64,000 nucleotides of DNA, taken from NCBI RefSeq assembly GCF_000711895.1, contig NZ_JONO01000006.1, forward strand, positions 83,449 to 147,448, in the 5' to 3' direction. The DNA comes from Photorhabdus australis DSM 17609. GTDB taxonomy: Bacteria > Pseudomonadota > Gammaproteobacteria > Enterobacterales > Enterobacteriaceae. A model generated the notes under the pieces. That model was not told where the DNA came from and did no database searches. It was given only the letters and a program-made list of their open reading frames with translations. This document shows, in pieces, positions 19,101 to 28,788 of this stretch; the stretch's first letter is position 1, and the number at the start of each line of letters is the position of its first letter. The translations under genes were made by a program, and so were the position numbers.

Positions 19101-22100
19101 TAACCAGGTCTCCGCGCAGGTGAAAACCACCCGGCTGGCGGAGGCGATTGCCAGCGTGCAGTTGTACGTCAACCGGGCGCTGAGTGGCCAGGAAACTGGC
19201 GTGGACAACACGGTAAGAGCCCGTCCGTTCTTTACTGACTGGGACACTTACAACAAGCGCTACAGCACCTGGGCCGGGGTATCAGAGCTGGTTTACTATC
19301 CGGAAAACTACGTTGATCCGACCCTGCGCCTTGGACAGACCGGCATGATGAACGAGATGCTGCAATCGCTCAGCCAGAGCCAGCTGACCAGTGATTCGGT
19401 GGAAGAGGCGTTTAAAACCTACATGACCCGTTTTGAGGAGATTGCCAATCTTGACATTATCAGTGGTTATCATGACAGCGTCAGCGACCAGAAGGGAACG
19501 ACGTATTTGATTGGGCGCTCCGCTATTGGCGATTATTACTGGCGCTCGGCGGATATCGGAAAAATGTCGTCGGACGGAAAATTACCTGCGAATGCCTGGT
19601 GCGAATGGAAGAAAATTACCGCAGCCATTTCCGCCGTCAATAATCTGGTGCGCCCGGTTATCTTTCAGTCAAGGCTGTATCTCGTCTGGGTGGAAGGTAA
19701 AGCGGTGGCTACCACCACAAATAACACCACGACAACCTCCACGGAATATGCGCTGAAATATGCGCATATCCTGCATGATGGGACATGGAGTGCACCGGTA
19801 TCTATTACTCTGCAAAATGAAATCATCATGCCTGGCGAAACCAATATTGCCAATATTGGCATGTACAGTGCCCAGGATGTGGATGGTGAGCCGCTGGAAA
19901 TCCTGTTTTATAAAAAACAAGACAGTTATAGCAAAGACAAATACCCATCGGATATATCCGGACTGCGCATTCTCTCCGACGGCAGTTCTAAGAATATTGA
20001 CCCTAGCGTTGCCAGCGCAATGGCTGGTTATATTTATCCTCAGCTGGATACAACGACTGACGTGAGGCTGAACACGCCTTATGCCGGCGGGGAAACCCGT
20101 GTCAGCGTATCCGGCTGGAGGCAGAAGGATTACACGTGGGGATATAAATCTTACACCATCATGTTCGGTAGCAAACTGTCAGATATTACAGCCACATTTT
20201 TGAAAGATACTCAGCAGGTCAGTCTGAAGTTTAATGCGACCGCCAGAGTTGTTTATAACGGCGTGGGGGGATGTCGGAGCCGAACCCTGGTTGATATGAT
20301 GAAAAGTGTTGGCAGTATTGGTGACGTTTTTTACCTGCCGCAAACGGTGGACAGAAGTAATATCGCACTCAGTAGCGGCAGAAACTTTGAGTGTGTCTTC
20401 AAAAATCGTTCAGACAATACCTATGATGCTGCGATTCTGGTAACTGATGGTATTTCCCCTGTATCCGGTGACAAAATTTATGGTTTTAATGATTCCTCAG
20501 CTGATAAATTAAATTCCGCATCAGCAGTCGCGGACCTTTACTCTTTTACTCTGGATACCAACCATAATAAATTATGGAGGCGCATTCAGACGAACTTTAA
20601 ACCAGAAAACTACGTTTATGCTCTAATGTCACCTGTCACTGGCGTCATTGCTACATTGCCCATTTCATCGAATGAGCTAATGTTTAGCAATTTCGTCCAA
20701 ATAAATACCCAGATAAATCCCGGAAATGTGAAGCTTGATGTTACGGAGGCGAGCAAAGCCTTCACGTCAGATAAGCGTTCAAAATATACATTTGATGAGT
20801 CATTGTTTGATTTCACCAATAAAGAGGTCTCTGTTCCCCTGAGCGCATTCAGTGGCAACACTGCTCAGGTTTCCTTCATGTTCAGAGCTAATGCTCCCAC
20901 CGGAGATGAGCGCCCGCTGGGCAGCGAAACACTCAGCCTGACCCTGACCCGGGTCACAGAAACCTCACTGCCGGCCATCACGCTGAACCGTACAGAGGAG
21001 GGTGCCCAGTATTTACAGTACGGTGTTTACCGTATCCGGGTGAATACGCTTTTCGCAAAACAGCTGGTTGCCCGGGCCAATGCTGGGCTGGATACCGTCC
21101 TGTCGATGGCAACCCAGCAGATCGAGGAGCCCAAACTTGGTGAGGGTTTCTACGCGAATTTTGTTCTGTCCAAATACGATCCTGATATTCATGGTGATGA
21201 ATGCTGGTTCCACATCAAAATTGGAAATATTGATGGTTCTGCTGAAATGCGTCCTTACTATCAGGGTGAGTTATCGGATACGGAAACCAGTGTAAGACTT
21301 TTTATTCCTTATGCTAAAGATTTTTACTGTCATGAAGGTGTACGGCTGGGGGTAGAGTATAAGAAAGCTAATTATTATGACAAAAGTTGGGAAGCAGCAT
21401 TCTTCTATTTCGATGAAGAAACTAAAAAATTTGTTTTAATCAACGATGCAGATCACGATTCCGCTATGTCATTGGCCGGTAAGGTAAGTAACGTCAAAAA
21501 ATATAAAGGTTTTGATGAGGTCTCAGTACTGAACAATCAGACAACCGAACCCATGGACTTCAATGGAGCCAATGCCCTCTATTTCTGGGAGATGTTCTAC
21601 TACGTGCCGATGATGGTGTTTAAACGCCTGCTGCAGGAGAGCCGCTTCACTGAGGCCACACAGTGGATAAAATATATCTGGAACCCGGAAGGCTATTATC
21701 TGATGAATGGGCAACCTGCCCTCTATCAATGGAACGTCCGTCCGCTACAGGAGGAGACCACCTGGCACGCTAATCCCCTGGACTCGGTGGACCCGGATGC
21801 GGTGGCGCAGGCCGACCCGATGCATTACAAGGTGGCCACCTTTATGTCGTACCTCGACCTGCTGATTGCCCGCGGCGACGCGGCCTACCGCCAGCTGGAG
21901 CGTGACACCCTCAATGAAGCCAAAATGTGGTACGTGCAGGCGCTGGATGTTCTCGGCGATGAACCCTATCTGACACCGGGTACGGACTGGCGCAACCCGC
22001 GCCTGACCGATGCAGCCAACCAGACTGCCCAGAAAACCGCCCAGCAGGCGCTGCAGGCGGTGCGGCAGCAGATTACGGCAGGTAAGTTACGTACCGCAAA

Positions 22101-23820
22101 TTCGCTGACCGCCCTGTTCCTGCCGCAGCAGAATGAAAAACTGCAGGGGTACTGGCAGACACTGGCCCAGCGCCTGTACAACCTGCGTCATAACCTCTCC
22201 ATTGACGGTCAGCCACTGTTGCTGTCTGTTTATGCTAAACCGGCTGACCCAGCCGCTCTGCTCAGTGCAGCGGTCAATGCTTCACAGGGTGGCAGCGACC
22301 TGCCAGCGGCAGTCATGCCGCTGTACCGCTTCCCGGTGATGCTGGAGAGTGCGAAAGGGATGGTCAGTCAGTTGAGCCAGTTTGGCAGCACGCTACTGGG
22401 CATCACCGAGCGGCAGGATGCGGAGGCGCTGTCCGAGTTGCTGCAGACACAGGGTGCGGAGTTGGTCCGCCAGAGTATTGCGCTGCAGGAGAAGACCCTC
22501 GCCGAAATCGATGCCGACCAGATTGCCCTGCAGGAAAGCCGCAACGGTGCGCAGTCGCGGCTGGACAGCTACACTGCGCTGTATGATGAGCATATCAGTA
22601 GCCGTGAGCAGCATGCCTTGAACCTTAGTGTGTCTGCCGCGGCTCTTTCAACCACGTCCGGCGTGTCCTATTCCATTGCCGCCGGTCTGGATGCCGCACC
22701 CAATATTTACGGCATGGCATTCGGCGGCTGCCGGTATGGCGGCCTCGCAAGGGCGGTGGGGATATGTACTGAGATTGCTGCCGGTAGTACACGTGCAGCC
22801 GCAGACTATATCAGCCAGTCGGAAGCCTACCGCCGTCGCCGTCAGGAGTGGGACATCCAGCGTAACGCCGCCGAATCGGAAGTGAAACAGATTGACGCCC
22901 AGCTGGATGCGCTGACGGTGCGTCGTGAAGCCGCGGTGCTGCAGAAAACCTATCTGGAGACCCAGCAGAGCCAGACGCAGGCCCAGCTCACCTTCCTGCA
23001 AAATAAATTCAGCAATAAAGCGTTGTATAACTGGCTGCGTGGCAAACTGGCGGCGATTTACTATCAGTTCTATGACCTGACGGTTTCCCGCTGCTTGATG
23101 GCGCAGCAGGCATATCAATGGGAGTTCAACGATGAATCTGCCAGTTTTATCAAACCCGGTGCCTGGCAGGGCACCTACGGAGGCCTGCTGGCCGGGGAGA
23201 CGCTGATGCTGAATTTGGCACAGATGGAAGAAGCTCACCTGAAACAAGGGCAGCGCGCATTGGAAGTAGAACGGACTCTTTCTCTGGCCGAATTCTATGG
23301 CGGATTATCCAGCGAATCATTCAATCTTGCGGAGAAAATCGTCGAACTAGTGGGTAAAGGCTCAGGCAATGCTGGCAATGACAGTAATACGCTGGCGTTT
23401 GGTACAGGTACGGATACTAAAACTTCGTTGCAAGCGTCTATATCATTATCAGACCTGAAGATTATGGATGATTACCCGGCATCCACGGGTAAGATCCGTC
23501 GTATCAAACAAATCAGTGTCTCTCTGCCCGCGTTGTTAGGACCATATCAGGATATACAGGCGATTCTGTCTTACGGTGGCGATGCCACCTCCAGGTTAGC
23601 CAAAGGTTGTCAGGCGCTGGCGGTGTCGCATGGCATGAATGACAGCGGTCAGTTCCAGCTCGATTTCAACGATGGTAAGTTCCTGCCATTTGAGGGTATT
23701 GCCATTGATGACAAGGGCGCACTGACCCTGAGCTTTCCGAATGCAACCGGCAAACAGAAAGCGCTGCTGCTCAGCCTGAGTGACATCATTCTGCATATCC
23801 GTTACACCATCATGAACTGA
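16180..23820 (+). CDS. tcdA: Tc toxin A component TcdA (pore-forming translocator)
   Basis: A 2546-residue TcA protein, close to the usual ~2500 of Photorhabdus TcdA. The N-terminal ~600 residues carry the VRP1/alpha-helical shell region, including RANPQLANAVRLGIRQSSML and SMFSPAGYLTELYREARKLH. The middle contains the neuraminidase-like and receptor-binding beta domains. The C-terminal third has the linker (EPMDFNGANALYFWEMFYY), the long coiled-coil channel (from ~residue 2000, with RRRRQEWDIQRNAAESEVKQ) and the TcB-binding end (SHGMNDSGQFQLDFNDGKFL). TcA pentamers bind insect cells and inject the TcB-TcC cocoon contents through a syringe-like channel. GAGAGG precedes ATG. No frameshift or missing segment was seen. 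Confidence 0.97.
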   Translation: MYHTDDILEKLNNHEKTPNGLKSGDNRPVTLPDIMVRSFAEVKALAGDSLTWGETNFLYKQAQQELKENKMTESRILSRANPQLANAVRLGIRQSSMLRSYDDLFGGRASKFVKPGSVASMFSPAGYLTELYREARKLHPDDSEYNLDKRRPDLASLSLSQNNMDDELSTLSLSNELLLNTLQTKENNNYDGVMEMLSAYRQTGMTPFHLPYETVRQAIMLQDAEFAAFRRNPAVAQKMDTASLLSINADISPELYEILTEEITEANVDELIKKNFGENTNTSIFQNIAYLARYYGLTYDELTSLLGMVSVSSDVKPGVQYYKNDQLITLLNDDGQLNAVLIRRTEGGNAYQFGYAELVPTGLNNYLFNFTIVNNAKAGSMQVGTSGYGSKDIFSSENIDVKSGVPISLPVTLSDEQIKKTVNIGVTRVGGGYYANVNYDISQYPFSVFLLKLNKLIRLYKATGIAPSDIRTVIESSNPDLTLTRDVLSQLFWVNYYMQTYGIDVSAALVLSGAAISQISHDNQASAFTRLFNSPPLNNQEFSADGVVLNLEPDTSKDAFRRAAIKRALQVNDTELYILYTLTSTDKDTEGKDIAFTTTIGNLSALYRTRLLAEVNNLSVTELSMLLSVSPYAGRKLDTLTGSDLSGLVSFITRYTLWLKDQNWTVSDVYLMTTEYYNTSMTTDIESLVTVLRNDVQVPDGGWHTADMACQIMAPVIAPVMQLESAEIAKTTLLWVDHLKPDGWAGRFLKLVLEGPSQGSETEEIVTFYRVLVQMALIVHTLGLTENELQLAVTQPIEFQGVSPLLHDIATVRSLARFHGWLQQCGTSATEVLSALGGGTLTPVQLAQAMCLDELIVAQGLAQLDSTATTFSSWTEVDITLQWVDMATTLGITPDGVSALIKVKLSATAGQTPYSEWVSLSHMLQAGLSSRQTTQLQATLDEALSTAISAYAIKNIAPSGVTDRDKLYSWLLLDNQVSAQVKTTRLAEAIASVQLYVNRALSGQETGVDNTVRARPFFTDWDTYNKRYSTWAGVSELVYYPENYVDPTLRLGQTGMMNEMLQSLSQSQLTSDSVEEAFKTYMTRFEEIANLDIISGYHDSVSDQKGTTYLIGRSAIGDYYWRSADIGKMSSDGKLPANAWCEWKKITAAISAVNNLVRPVIFQSRLYLVWVEGKAVATTTNNTTTTSTEYALKYAHILHDGTWSAPVSITLQNEIIMPGETNIANIGMYSAQDVDGEPLEILFYKKQDSYSKDKYPSDISGLRILSDGSSKNIDPSVASAMAGYIYPQLDTTTDVRLNTPYAGGETRVSVSGWRQKDYTWGYKSYTIMFGSKLSDITATFLKDTQQVSLKFNATARVVYNGVGGCRSRTLVDMMKSVGSIGDVFYLPQTVDRSNIALSSGRNFECVFKNRSDNTYDAAILVTDGISPVSGDKIYGFNDSSADKLNSASAVADLYSFTLDTNHNKLWRRIQTNFKPENYVYALMSPVTGVIATLPISSNELMFSNFVQINTQINPGNVKLDVTEASKAFTSDKRSKYTFDESLFDFTNKEVSVPLSAFSGNTAQVSFMFRANAPTGDERPLGSETLSLTLTRVTETSLPAITLNRTEEGAQYLQYGVYRIRVNTLFAKQLVARANAGLDTVLSMATQQIEEPKLGEGFYANFVLSKYDPDIHGDECWFHIKIGNIDGSAEMRPYYQGELSDTETSVRLFIPYAKDFYCHEGVRLGVEYKKANYYDKSWEAAFFYFDEETKKFVLINDADHDSAMSLAGKVSNVKKYKGFDEVSVLNNQTTEPMDFNGANALYFWEMFYYVPMMVFKRLLQESRFTEATQWIKYIWNPEGYYLMNGQPALYQWNVRPLQEETTWHANPLDSVDPDAVAQADPMHYKVATFMSYLDLLIARGDAAYRQLERDTLNEAKMWYVQALDVLGDEPYLTPGTDWRNPRLTDAANQTAQKTAQQALQAVRQQITAGKLRTANSLTALFLPQQNEKLQGYWQTLAQRLYNLRHNLSIDGQPLLLSVYAKPADPAALLSAAVNASQGGSDLPAAVMPLYRFPVMLESAKGMVSQLSQFGSTLLGITERQDAEALSELLQTQGAELVRQSIALQEKTLAEIDADQIALQESRNGAQSRLDSYTALYDEHISSREQHALNLSVSAAALSTTSGVSYSIAAGLDAAPNIYGMAFGGCRYGGLARAVGICTEIAAGSTRAAADYISQSEAYRRRRQEWDIQRNAAESEVKQIDAQLDALTVRREAAVLQKTYLETQQSQTQAQLTFLQNKFSNKALYNWLRGKLAAIYYQFYDLTVSRCLMAQQAYQWEFNDESASFIKPGAWQGTYGGLLAGETLMLNLAQMEEAHLKQGQRALEVERTLSLAEFYGGLSSESFNLAEKIVELVGKGSGNAGNDSNTLAFGTGTDTKTSLQASISLSDLKIMDDYPASTGKIRRIKQISVSLPALLGPYQDIQAILSYGGDATSRLAKGCQALAVSHGMNDSGQFQLDFNDGKFLPFEGIAIDDKGALTLSFPNATGKQKALLLSLSDIILHIRYTIMN

Positions 23821-23838
23821 GTCCCCCTTTAACGTTAC

Positions 23839-23860
23839 CAGGCGCCCCGCGAGGCGCCTG
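23839..23860 (+). promoter_or_regulatory. GC-rich hairpin between tcdA and tcdB
   Basis: CAGGCGCC-CCGCGA-GGCGCCTG forms a perfect 8-bp stem 18 bases after the tcdA stop and 14 before the tcdB start. There is no T-run behind it, so it is more likely an mRNA stabiliser, processing site or partial attenuator than a full terminator. Confidence 0.6.
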
Positions 23861-23874
23861 TCAGGAGCTTTATA

Positions 23875-26800
23875 ATGCAAAATTCAGATGAACTGCGTCT
23901 GAACCCGCCGGCTCTGCCTGCCGGGGGTGGAGCGATAACCGGCCTGAAGGGTGAGATGGCCGGGGCCGGCCCGGATGGCGCTGCCGTACTCAGCCTCCCT
24001 CTGCCGGTCTCTGCCGGACGGGGTTATGCGCCCCCCTTGATGCTCAGCTACCACAGCCGGGCCGGTAACGGCCCCTTTGGCATCGGCTGGAACATGAACC
24101 TGCCTGCCGTGCGGCGGCGTACCCAAAAGGGTGTGCCGGCCTATGATGACACGGATGAATTTACCGGCCCGGATGGTGAGGTGCTGGTGCCGGTGCTGAC
24201 CTCTGACGGCCCGGCGGTGCAGCGCCGCGCTGACACCCTGCTGGGAATTCAGCCGGGGGGCCACTTCACTGTCGGCACTTACCGCGCTCGCAGCGAAAGT
24301 AATTTTTCCCGGCTGGAATACTGGCAGCCGGAAGAAAACGGGACGGCAAACGATTTCTGGGTCCTGTATAGCCAGGACGGTCAGGTGCATCTGCTGGGCA
24401 GGAACGCGCAGGCGCGCCTCCATAACCCGGCTGACCCGGCACAGATTGCCGTCTGGTTGCTGGAGTCCTCGGTGTCGCTGACCGGCGAACAGATTTACTA
24501 CCAGTACCGGGCTGAAAACGATGATGATTGCGATGCCGCTGAGACCCATTCCCATCCGTCAGCATTGGCACAGCGCTACCTGACGGCGGTGCACTACGGT
24601 AACCTGACTGCCGGACGCCACCTGCCTGGACTGGGGGGCGATGACCCACTGGCTGCCGGCTGGTTGTTTATTTTGGTTCTGGACTACGGTGAACGTCCCG
24701 CGTCATTGTCTGTTGTGCCTGACTGGCCGCCTGAAAGGGCGTGGGCGTGCCGTCAGGACTGCTTTTCTGGTTACGAGTACGGCTTTGACCTGCGCACCCG
24801 CCGCCTGTGTCGTCAGGTGCTGATGTTCCACCGGCTCAAGACGCTGGCCGGAACGGCATCGGGGGAAGATACCCCGGCACTGGTTACCTGCCTGCGACTT
24901 GAATATCACGAAAGCCCGTCCATCAGCACCCTGACGGCAGTACATCAGCAGGCGTATGAGCCGGATGGGACCGTGCGGGCCTTACCGCCGCTGACGTTCA
25001 GCTGGCAGACCTTCCCCCCGCAGGAAAAGGTCGAATGGCAGCCGCGTAATGACCTGGACAAAGTGAATCCCCGCCAGCCTTACCAGCTCATTGACCTGAA
25101 CGGGGAGGGGCTGGCTGGCGTGCTGTATCAGGATAGAGGTGCCTGGTGGTATCGGGCGCCAGAGCGGCAGGACAGCGAAGATATTAACGCCGTCACCTGG
25201 GCGGATGCCACTCCGCTGCCGGTCATACCGTCACTGCGACAGGGGGCAACCCTGACTGACCTGAACGGCGACGGGCGGCTGGAGTGGGTGGTGACGGCAC
25301 CCGGTATCGCCGGACATTATGACCGCACGCCGGAACGGACCTGGCGGCATTTCACGCCGCTGTCCGCCCTGCCAGTGGAGTATCCCCATCCGCAGGCCCA
25401 GCTGGCCGACATTCTGGGGGCGGGGCTGTCAGATATGGTGCTGATTGGCCCGCGCAGCGTACGGTTGTATGCCGGTGATGGGGATGGCTGGAAGACAGGC
25501 CAGACCGTTATCCAGTCTGCCGGGGTGACATTGCCGGTGCCCGGTGCGGATGACCGGACCCTGGTGGCTTTCAGCGACCTGCCGGGCAGCGGGCAGCAGC
25601 ATCTGGTTCAGGTCAGGGCGGACGGCGTGGATTACTGGCCCAATCTGGGGCATGGCAAGTTTGGTCAGCCCATTAAGGTACCCGGCTTCTGCCAGCCGGC
25701 GGAAGCCTTTACCCCTGACCGGCTGTACCTGGCAGACATTGATGGTTCCGGCACCATGGACCTGATTTATGCGCAGTCAGACCGGTTGGCAATTTACCTG
25801 AACCAGAGTGGTAACCGGTTCGCTGACCCGTTTATTCTCCCGCTGCCGGATGGCGTGCGCTATGACCCTACCTGCAGCCTGCAGGTGGCCGATATTCAGG
25901 GATTGGGTGTTGCCAGCCTGCTGCTCAGCATACCGCATCCGGTCCCCCGCCACTGGGTCTGCCATCTGTCAGCCGATAAGCCCTGGCTGCTGAACGCAAT
26001 GAATAACAATATGGGCGCCCGGCATACCCTGCATTATCGCAGTTCAGCACAGTGCTGGCTGGACGAAAAAGCCGCGGTCCGGGCGCGGGGAAATGACGAG
26101 CCCCCCTGTTACCTGCCGTTTGCCCTGCATACCCTGTGGCGCACGGAATCGGTGGATGAAATCACCGGTAACCGGTTAGTCAGCGAAATGCGTTATCAGC
26201 ACGGTGTCTGGGACGGACAGGAACGGGAGTTTCGGGGTTTTGGTTATGCAGAACTGCGGGATACCGTGGTGACAGCCAGCCAGGGGAGTGCGCCGGAAAC
26301 CGCTTTCCCGTCACTGACCCGCCGCTGGTATGCCACCGGCCTGCCGGCGGTGGATGAGCAGCTGCCTGGGGAATACTGGCCGGGTGACAAGGATGCTTTT
26401 ACCGGCTTCACCCCGCGCTTCACCTTTGGCAGTGGAGAGGATGAAAAGGCGCACGTTCCGAATGACGCTACCACGTTCTGGATGAATCGGGCGCTGAAGG
26501 GAATATTGCTGCGCAGCGAGCTGTATGGGGAAGATAGCAGCCACCAAGCCGGCGTGCCGTACACCGTAACGGAAGCCCGTCCGCAAGTGCGGCTGATTGA
26601 GGCCCAGGGAGCGTATCCGGTGGTTTGGCCGGCGGTGGTGGAAAGCCGCACATATGGGTATGAACGGGTCAGCAGCGACCCGCAGTGCAGCCAGTCCGTC
26701 CTACTGGCTAGCGATGAATACGGCCAGCCGCTACGCCAGGTGAGCATCAACTACCCGCGTCGGGCTAAACCGGCGGTCAGCCCGTATCCGGACACGCTGC

Positions 26801-28164
26801 CGGAGACACTGTTTGCCAGCAGTTATGATGAACAGCAGCAGGCCCTGCGCCTGACACTGCAGCAGCGCTGCTGGCATTATCTGACCGATACCCAGACGGG
26901 AACCTGGATATTGGGGCTGCCGGATGGCATGCGCAGCGATGGGTTCATCTATTCATCCGAGGTTATACCTGCCGGCGGCCTGACCCTGGAAGTGTTGCAG
27001 CAGTCAGACAGATTGCTGGTAGATGATCAGGCTGACACGTTCGTGGGACAGCAACAAGTCTGGTATCTGGATGCACAGAATGAAGCTTCCACCGGCGTCC
27101 CGGCTCTGCCGCCCCGGGTAGCCTTTACCGACACGGCAGTGTTTGATGCGGATATCGTGCAGACGCTTGCCGGCAGTATCACGACAGAACATCTTCAGGC
27201 TGCTGGTTACCGGCAGACGGCTTATCTGTTTACCCGTCAAGACGAGTTACCATTGTGGACGGCCCGTCACGGGCACACCACATACGCCACAGCGGAACAT
27301 TTTTGGTTGCCGGTGTCATACCGGGAAACCGAACTGACCGGGGCCGGTGTTGTCACCCGTGACCTCCATGACTGTGTGGTGACACAGTATCAGGATGCCG
27401 CCGGACTGATGACCGGCGCAGAATATGATTACCGTTTTCTGACGCCGGTGAAGGTGACTGACATAAATAACAATGTCCATACCGTGACCCTGGATGCGCT
27501 CGGGCGAGTGACCAGCCTGCGGATAAGCGGGACGGAGAATGGCGTACAGGCAGGGTACAGCGATGCTGCGCTGACGTTGCCGGGCACGGCAGATGAGATG
27601 TTCAGTCTGCTAGCGCCCCTCCCGGTGGCGCAGTGCATGCTGTACATCACGGACAGCTGGCAAGAGGGCCGAGGAATACCGCCACACGTGGTCACGCTCA
27701 CCACCGACCGTTATGACAGTGAAAAGGAAAAGGCTTTCCAGCAGGTCCGCCAGCAGGTGGTCTTCAGTGATGGCTTCGGTCGCATTCTGCAGACCGCGGT
27801 GCGTCAGGCGGCCGGTGAAGCCTGGCAGCGCGCGGATGACGGCTCGCTGATGGTGGGGACGGACGGCACGCCACAAACGGCAGCTACGGATTTTCGCTGG
27901 GCCGTCACTGGACGCACAGAGTATGACAATAAGGGACAACCGGTGCGCACCTATCAGCCCTATTTTCTGAATGACTGGCGGTATGTCAGTGATGACAGCG
28001 CCCGTACGGATTTGTATGCCGACACGCATTATTACGACCCGGTCGGGCGCGAATATCAGGTGCTGACGGCAAAAGGCTGGCTGAAGCGTTCCCTGCTGAC
28101 CCCGTGGTTTGCGGTCAGCGAAGATGAAAACGACACCGCATCAGACAACCGGATGGCCGGTTAA
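23875..28164 (+). CDS. tcdB: Tc toxin B component TcdB (cocoon/gatekeeper)
   Basis: A 1429-residue TcB protein. Residues ~20-320 form the SpvB-like domain (NPPALPAGGGAITGLKGEMA, PLPVSAGRGYAPPLMLSYHS). FG-GAP/VCBS-like repeats follow (DLNGEGLAGVLYQD, TDLNGDGRLEWVV, ADIDGSGTMDLIYA) and make up the beta-propeller that docks on TcA. The C-terminal half begins the RHS-type cocoon shell (EYDYRFLTPVKVTDINNNVH). TcB and TcC together form the hollow capsule that holds the cleaved toxin domain. AGGAGC precedes the ATG. It is separated from tcdA by 54 bases, so the two are probably one transcript. The length and end are normal for the family. Confidence 0.96.
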   Translation: MQNSDELRLNPPALPAGGGAITGLKGEMAGAGPDGAAVLSLPLPVSAGRGYAPPLMLSYHSRAGNGPFGIGWNMNLPAVRRRTQKGVPAYDDTDEFTGPDGEVLVPVLTSDGPAVQRRADTLLGIQPGGHFTVGTYRARSESNFSRLEYWQPEENGTANDFWVLYSQDGQVHLLGRNAQARLHNPADPAQIAVWLLESSVSLTGEQIYYQYRAENDDDCDAAETHSHPSALAQRYLTAVHYGNLTAGRHLPGLGGDDPLAAGWLFILVLDYGERPASLSVVPDWPPERAWACRQDCFSGYEYGFDLRTRRLCRQVLMFHRLKTLAGTASGEDTPALVTCLRLEYHESPSISTLTAVHQQAYEPDGTVRALPPLTFSWQTFPPQEKVEWQPRNDLDKVNPRQPYQLIDLNGEGLAGVLYQDRGAWWYRAPERQDSEDINAVTWADATPLPVIPSLRQGATLTDLNGDGRLEWVVTAPGIAGHYDRTPERTWRHFTPLSALPVEYPHPQAQLADILGAGLSDMVLIGPRSVRLYAGDGDGWKTGQTVIQSAGVTLPVPGADDRTLVAFSDLPGSGQQHLVQVRADGVDYWPNLGHGKFGQPIKVPGFCQPAEAFTPDRLYLADIDGSGTMDLIYAQSDRLAIYLNQSGNRFADPFILPLPDGVRYDPTCSLQVADIQGLGVASLLLSIPHPVPRHWVCHLSADKPWLLNAMNNNMGARHTLHYRSSAQCWLDEKAAVRARGNDEPPCYLPFALHTLWRTESVDEITGNRLVSEMRYQHGVWDGQEREFRGFGYAELRDTVVTASQGSAPETAFPSLTRRWYATGLPAVDEQLPGEYWPGDKDAFTGFTPRFTFGSGEDEKAHVPNDATTFWMNRALKGILLRSELYGEDSSHQAGVPYTVTEARPQVRLIEAQGAYPVVWPAVVESRTYGYERVSSDPQCSQSVLLASDEYGQPLRQVSINYPRRAKPAVSPYPDTLPETLFASSYDEQQQALRLTLQQRCWHYLTDTQTGTWILGLPDGMRSDGFIYSSEVIPAGGLTLEVLQQSDRLLVDDQADTFVGQQQVWYLDAQNEASTGVPALPPRVAFTDTAVFDADIVQTLAGSITTEHLQAAGYRQTAYLFTRQDELPLWTARHGHTTYATAEHFWLPVSYRETELTGAGVVTRDLHDCVVTQYQDAAGLMTGAEYDYRFLTPVKVTDINNNVHTVTLDALGRVTSLRISGTENGVQAGYSDAALTLPGTADEMFSLLAPLPVAQCMLYITDSWQEGRGIPPHVVTLTTDRYDSEKEKAFQQVRQQVVFSDGFGRILQTAVRQAAGEAWQRADDGSLMVGTDGTPQTAATDFRWAVTGRTEYDNKGQPVRTYQPYFLNDWRYVSDDSARTDLYADTHYYDPVGREYQVLTAKGWLKRSLLTPWFAVSEDENDTASDNRMAG

Positions 28165-28186
28165 GACTGACGGCATCGTTAGTAAC

Positions 28187-28212
28187 AGGCCGGCAGCCAT
28201 TGCTGCCGGCTT
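28187..28212 (+). terminator. Hairpin after tcdB
   Basis: GCCGGCAG-CCATTG-CTGCCGGC is a perfect 8-bp stem, extendable to 10, starting 23 bases after the tcdB stop. Only TTAGCTAT follows, so termination would be weak. Confidence 0.55.
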
Positions 28213-28283
28213 AGCTATACAACCCGCCCCTGGTGATGACAGTCTTACCTGTCATTGATGGCCGAACGGGGATAAAAACAGGA

Positions 28284-28723
28284 ATGAATTTACGCAAATA
28301 TGTTTACTCTGCCCTGGGGTGGCCCGTTGAATATTATCACCGCCAGGTGGTCGTCTGGCGCGACAAAGCGCAGCTGGCTGACACGGTGGCCAGACAGCAG
28401 GCCGCGGCTCCCGGTGAAATGAAACAGCGTCAAAAACAGCTGACCGAACTGGACCTGCAGCATATGGAGGAACTGGCCCATGCAGAAAATGAAAATCATA
28501 CTCTGCGTACTTAGCTTACTACTGGGACTCACCGGCTGTATGTCGCCGGCAAATGTCCGGTGTTCGAGACCGGCAAACCTCCCCCCACCCGCCGCGTGGG
28601 CTATGATGCCCCCATCGAATTCGCTGCAGACGAAACATTCTCACTGTCCGGGAGGGGATCCGTCGCGATCAGCAAAAACTGAAATTCCCGCAGGCATATA
28701 TCCGGACGGCCTGTCTGCGTTAA
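28284..28723 (+). pseudogene. Rz-type spanin, decayed second copy
   Basis: The DNA is clearly homologous to the spanin gene at 14627-15094 (MNLRKYVY..., VVWRDKAQLADTVARQQAA, RQKQLTEL). The membrane anchor is shortened, with the run VIVLLALSWAA of copy one missing. A TAG replaces a Gln codon at ~28512, and a 7-base deletion follows around 28626. It cannot make a functional inner-membrane spanin. It lies between tcdB and tccC. Confidence 0.85.
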
Positions 28724-28737
28724 CTTTACCCGTTTAA
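28480..28737 (+). pseudogene. Rz1-type lipoprotein, altered second copy
   Basis: An 85-codon frame nested in the dead Rz copy. Its first ~50 residues match the Rz1 lipoprotein at 14844 (MKIILCVLSLLLGLTGCMSP, PPPAAWAMMPPSNSLQ), with an intact lipobox LTGC. The small deletion near 28626 replaces the rest with unrelated sequence. The lipoprotein may still be made but has lost its normal tail and its Rz partner. Confidence 0.65.
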
Positions 28738-28788
28738 GCAGCCGGAGGTTTGGTGACCGGCTTAACATAAGAATATAAGGAGGCTGCC

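Noticed and set aside
22648..23247. Minus-strand frame of ~200 codons within tcdA
   Set aside because: It is complementary to the well-conserved TcA channel region and has no homology-like features.
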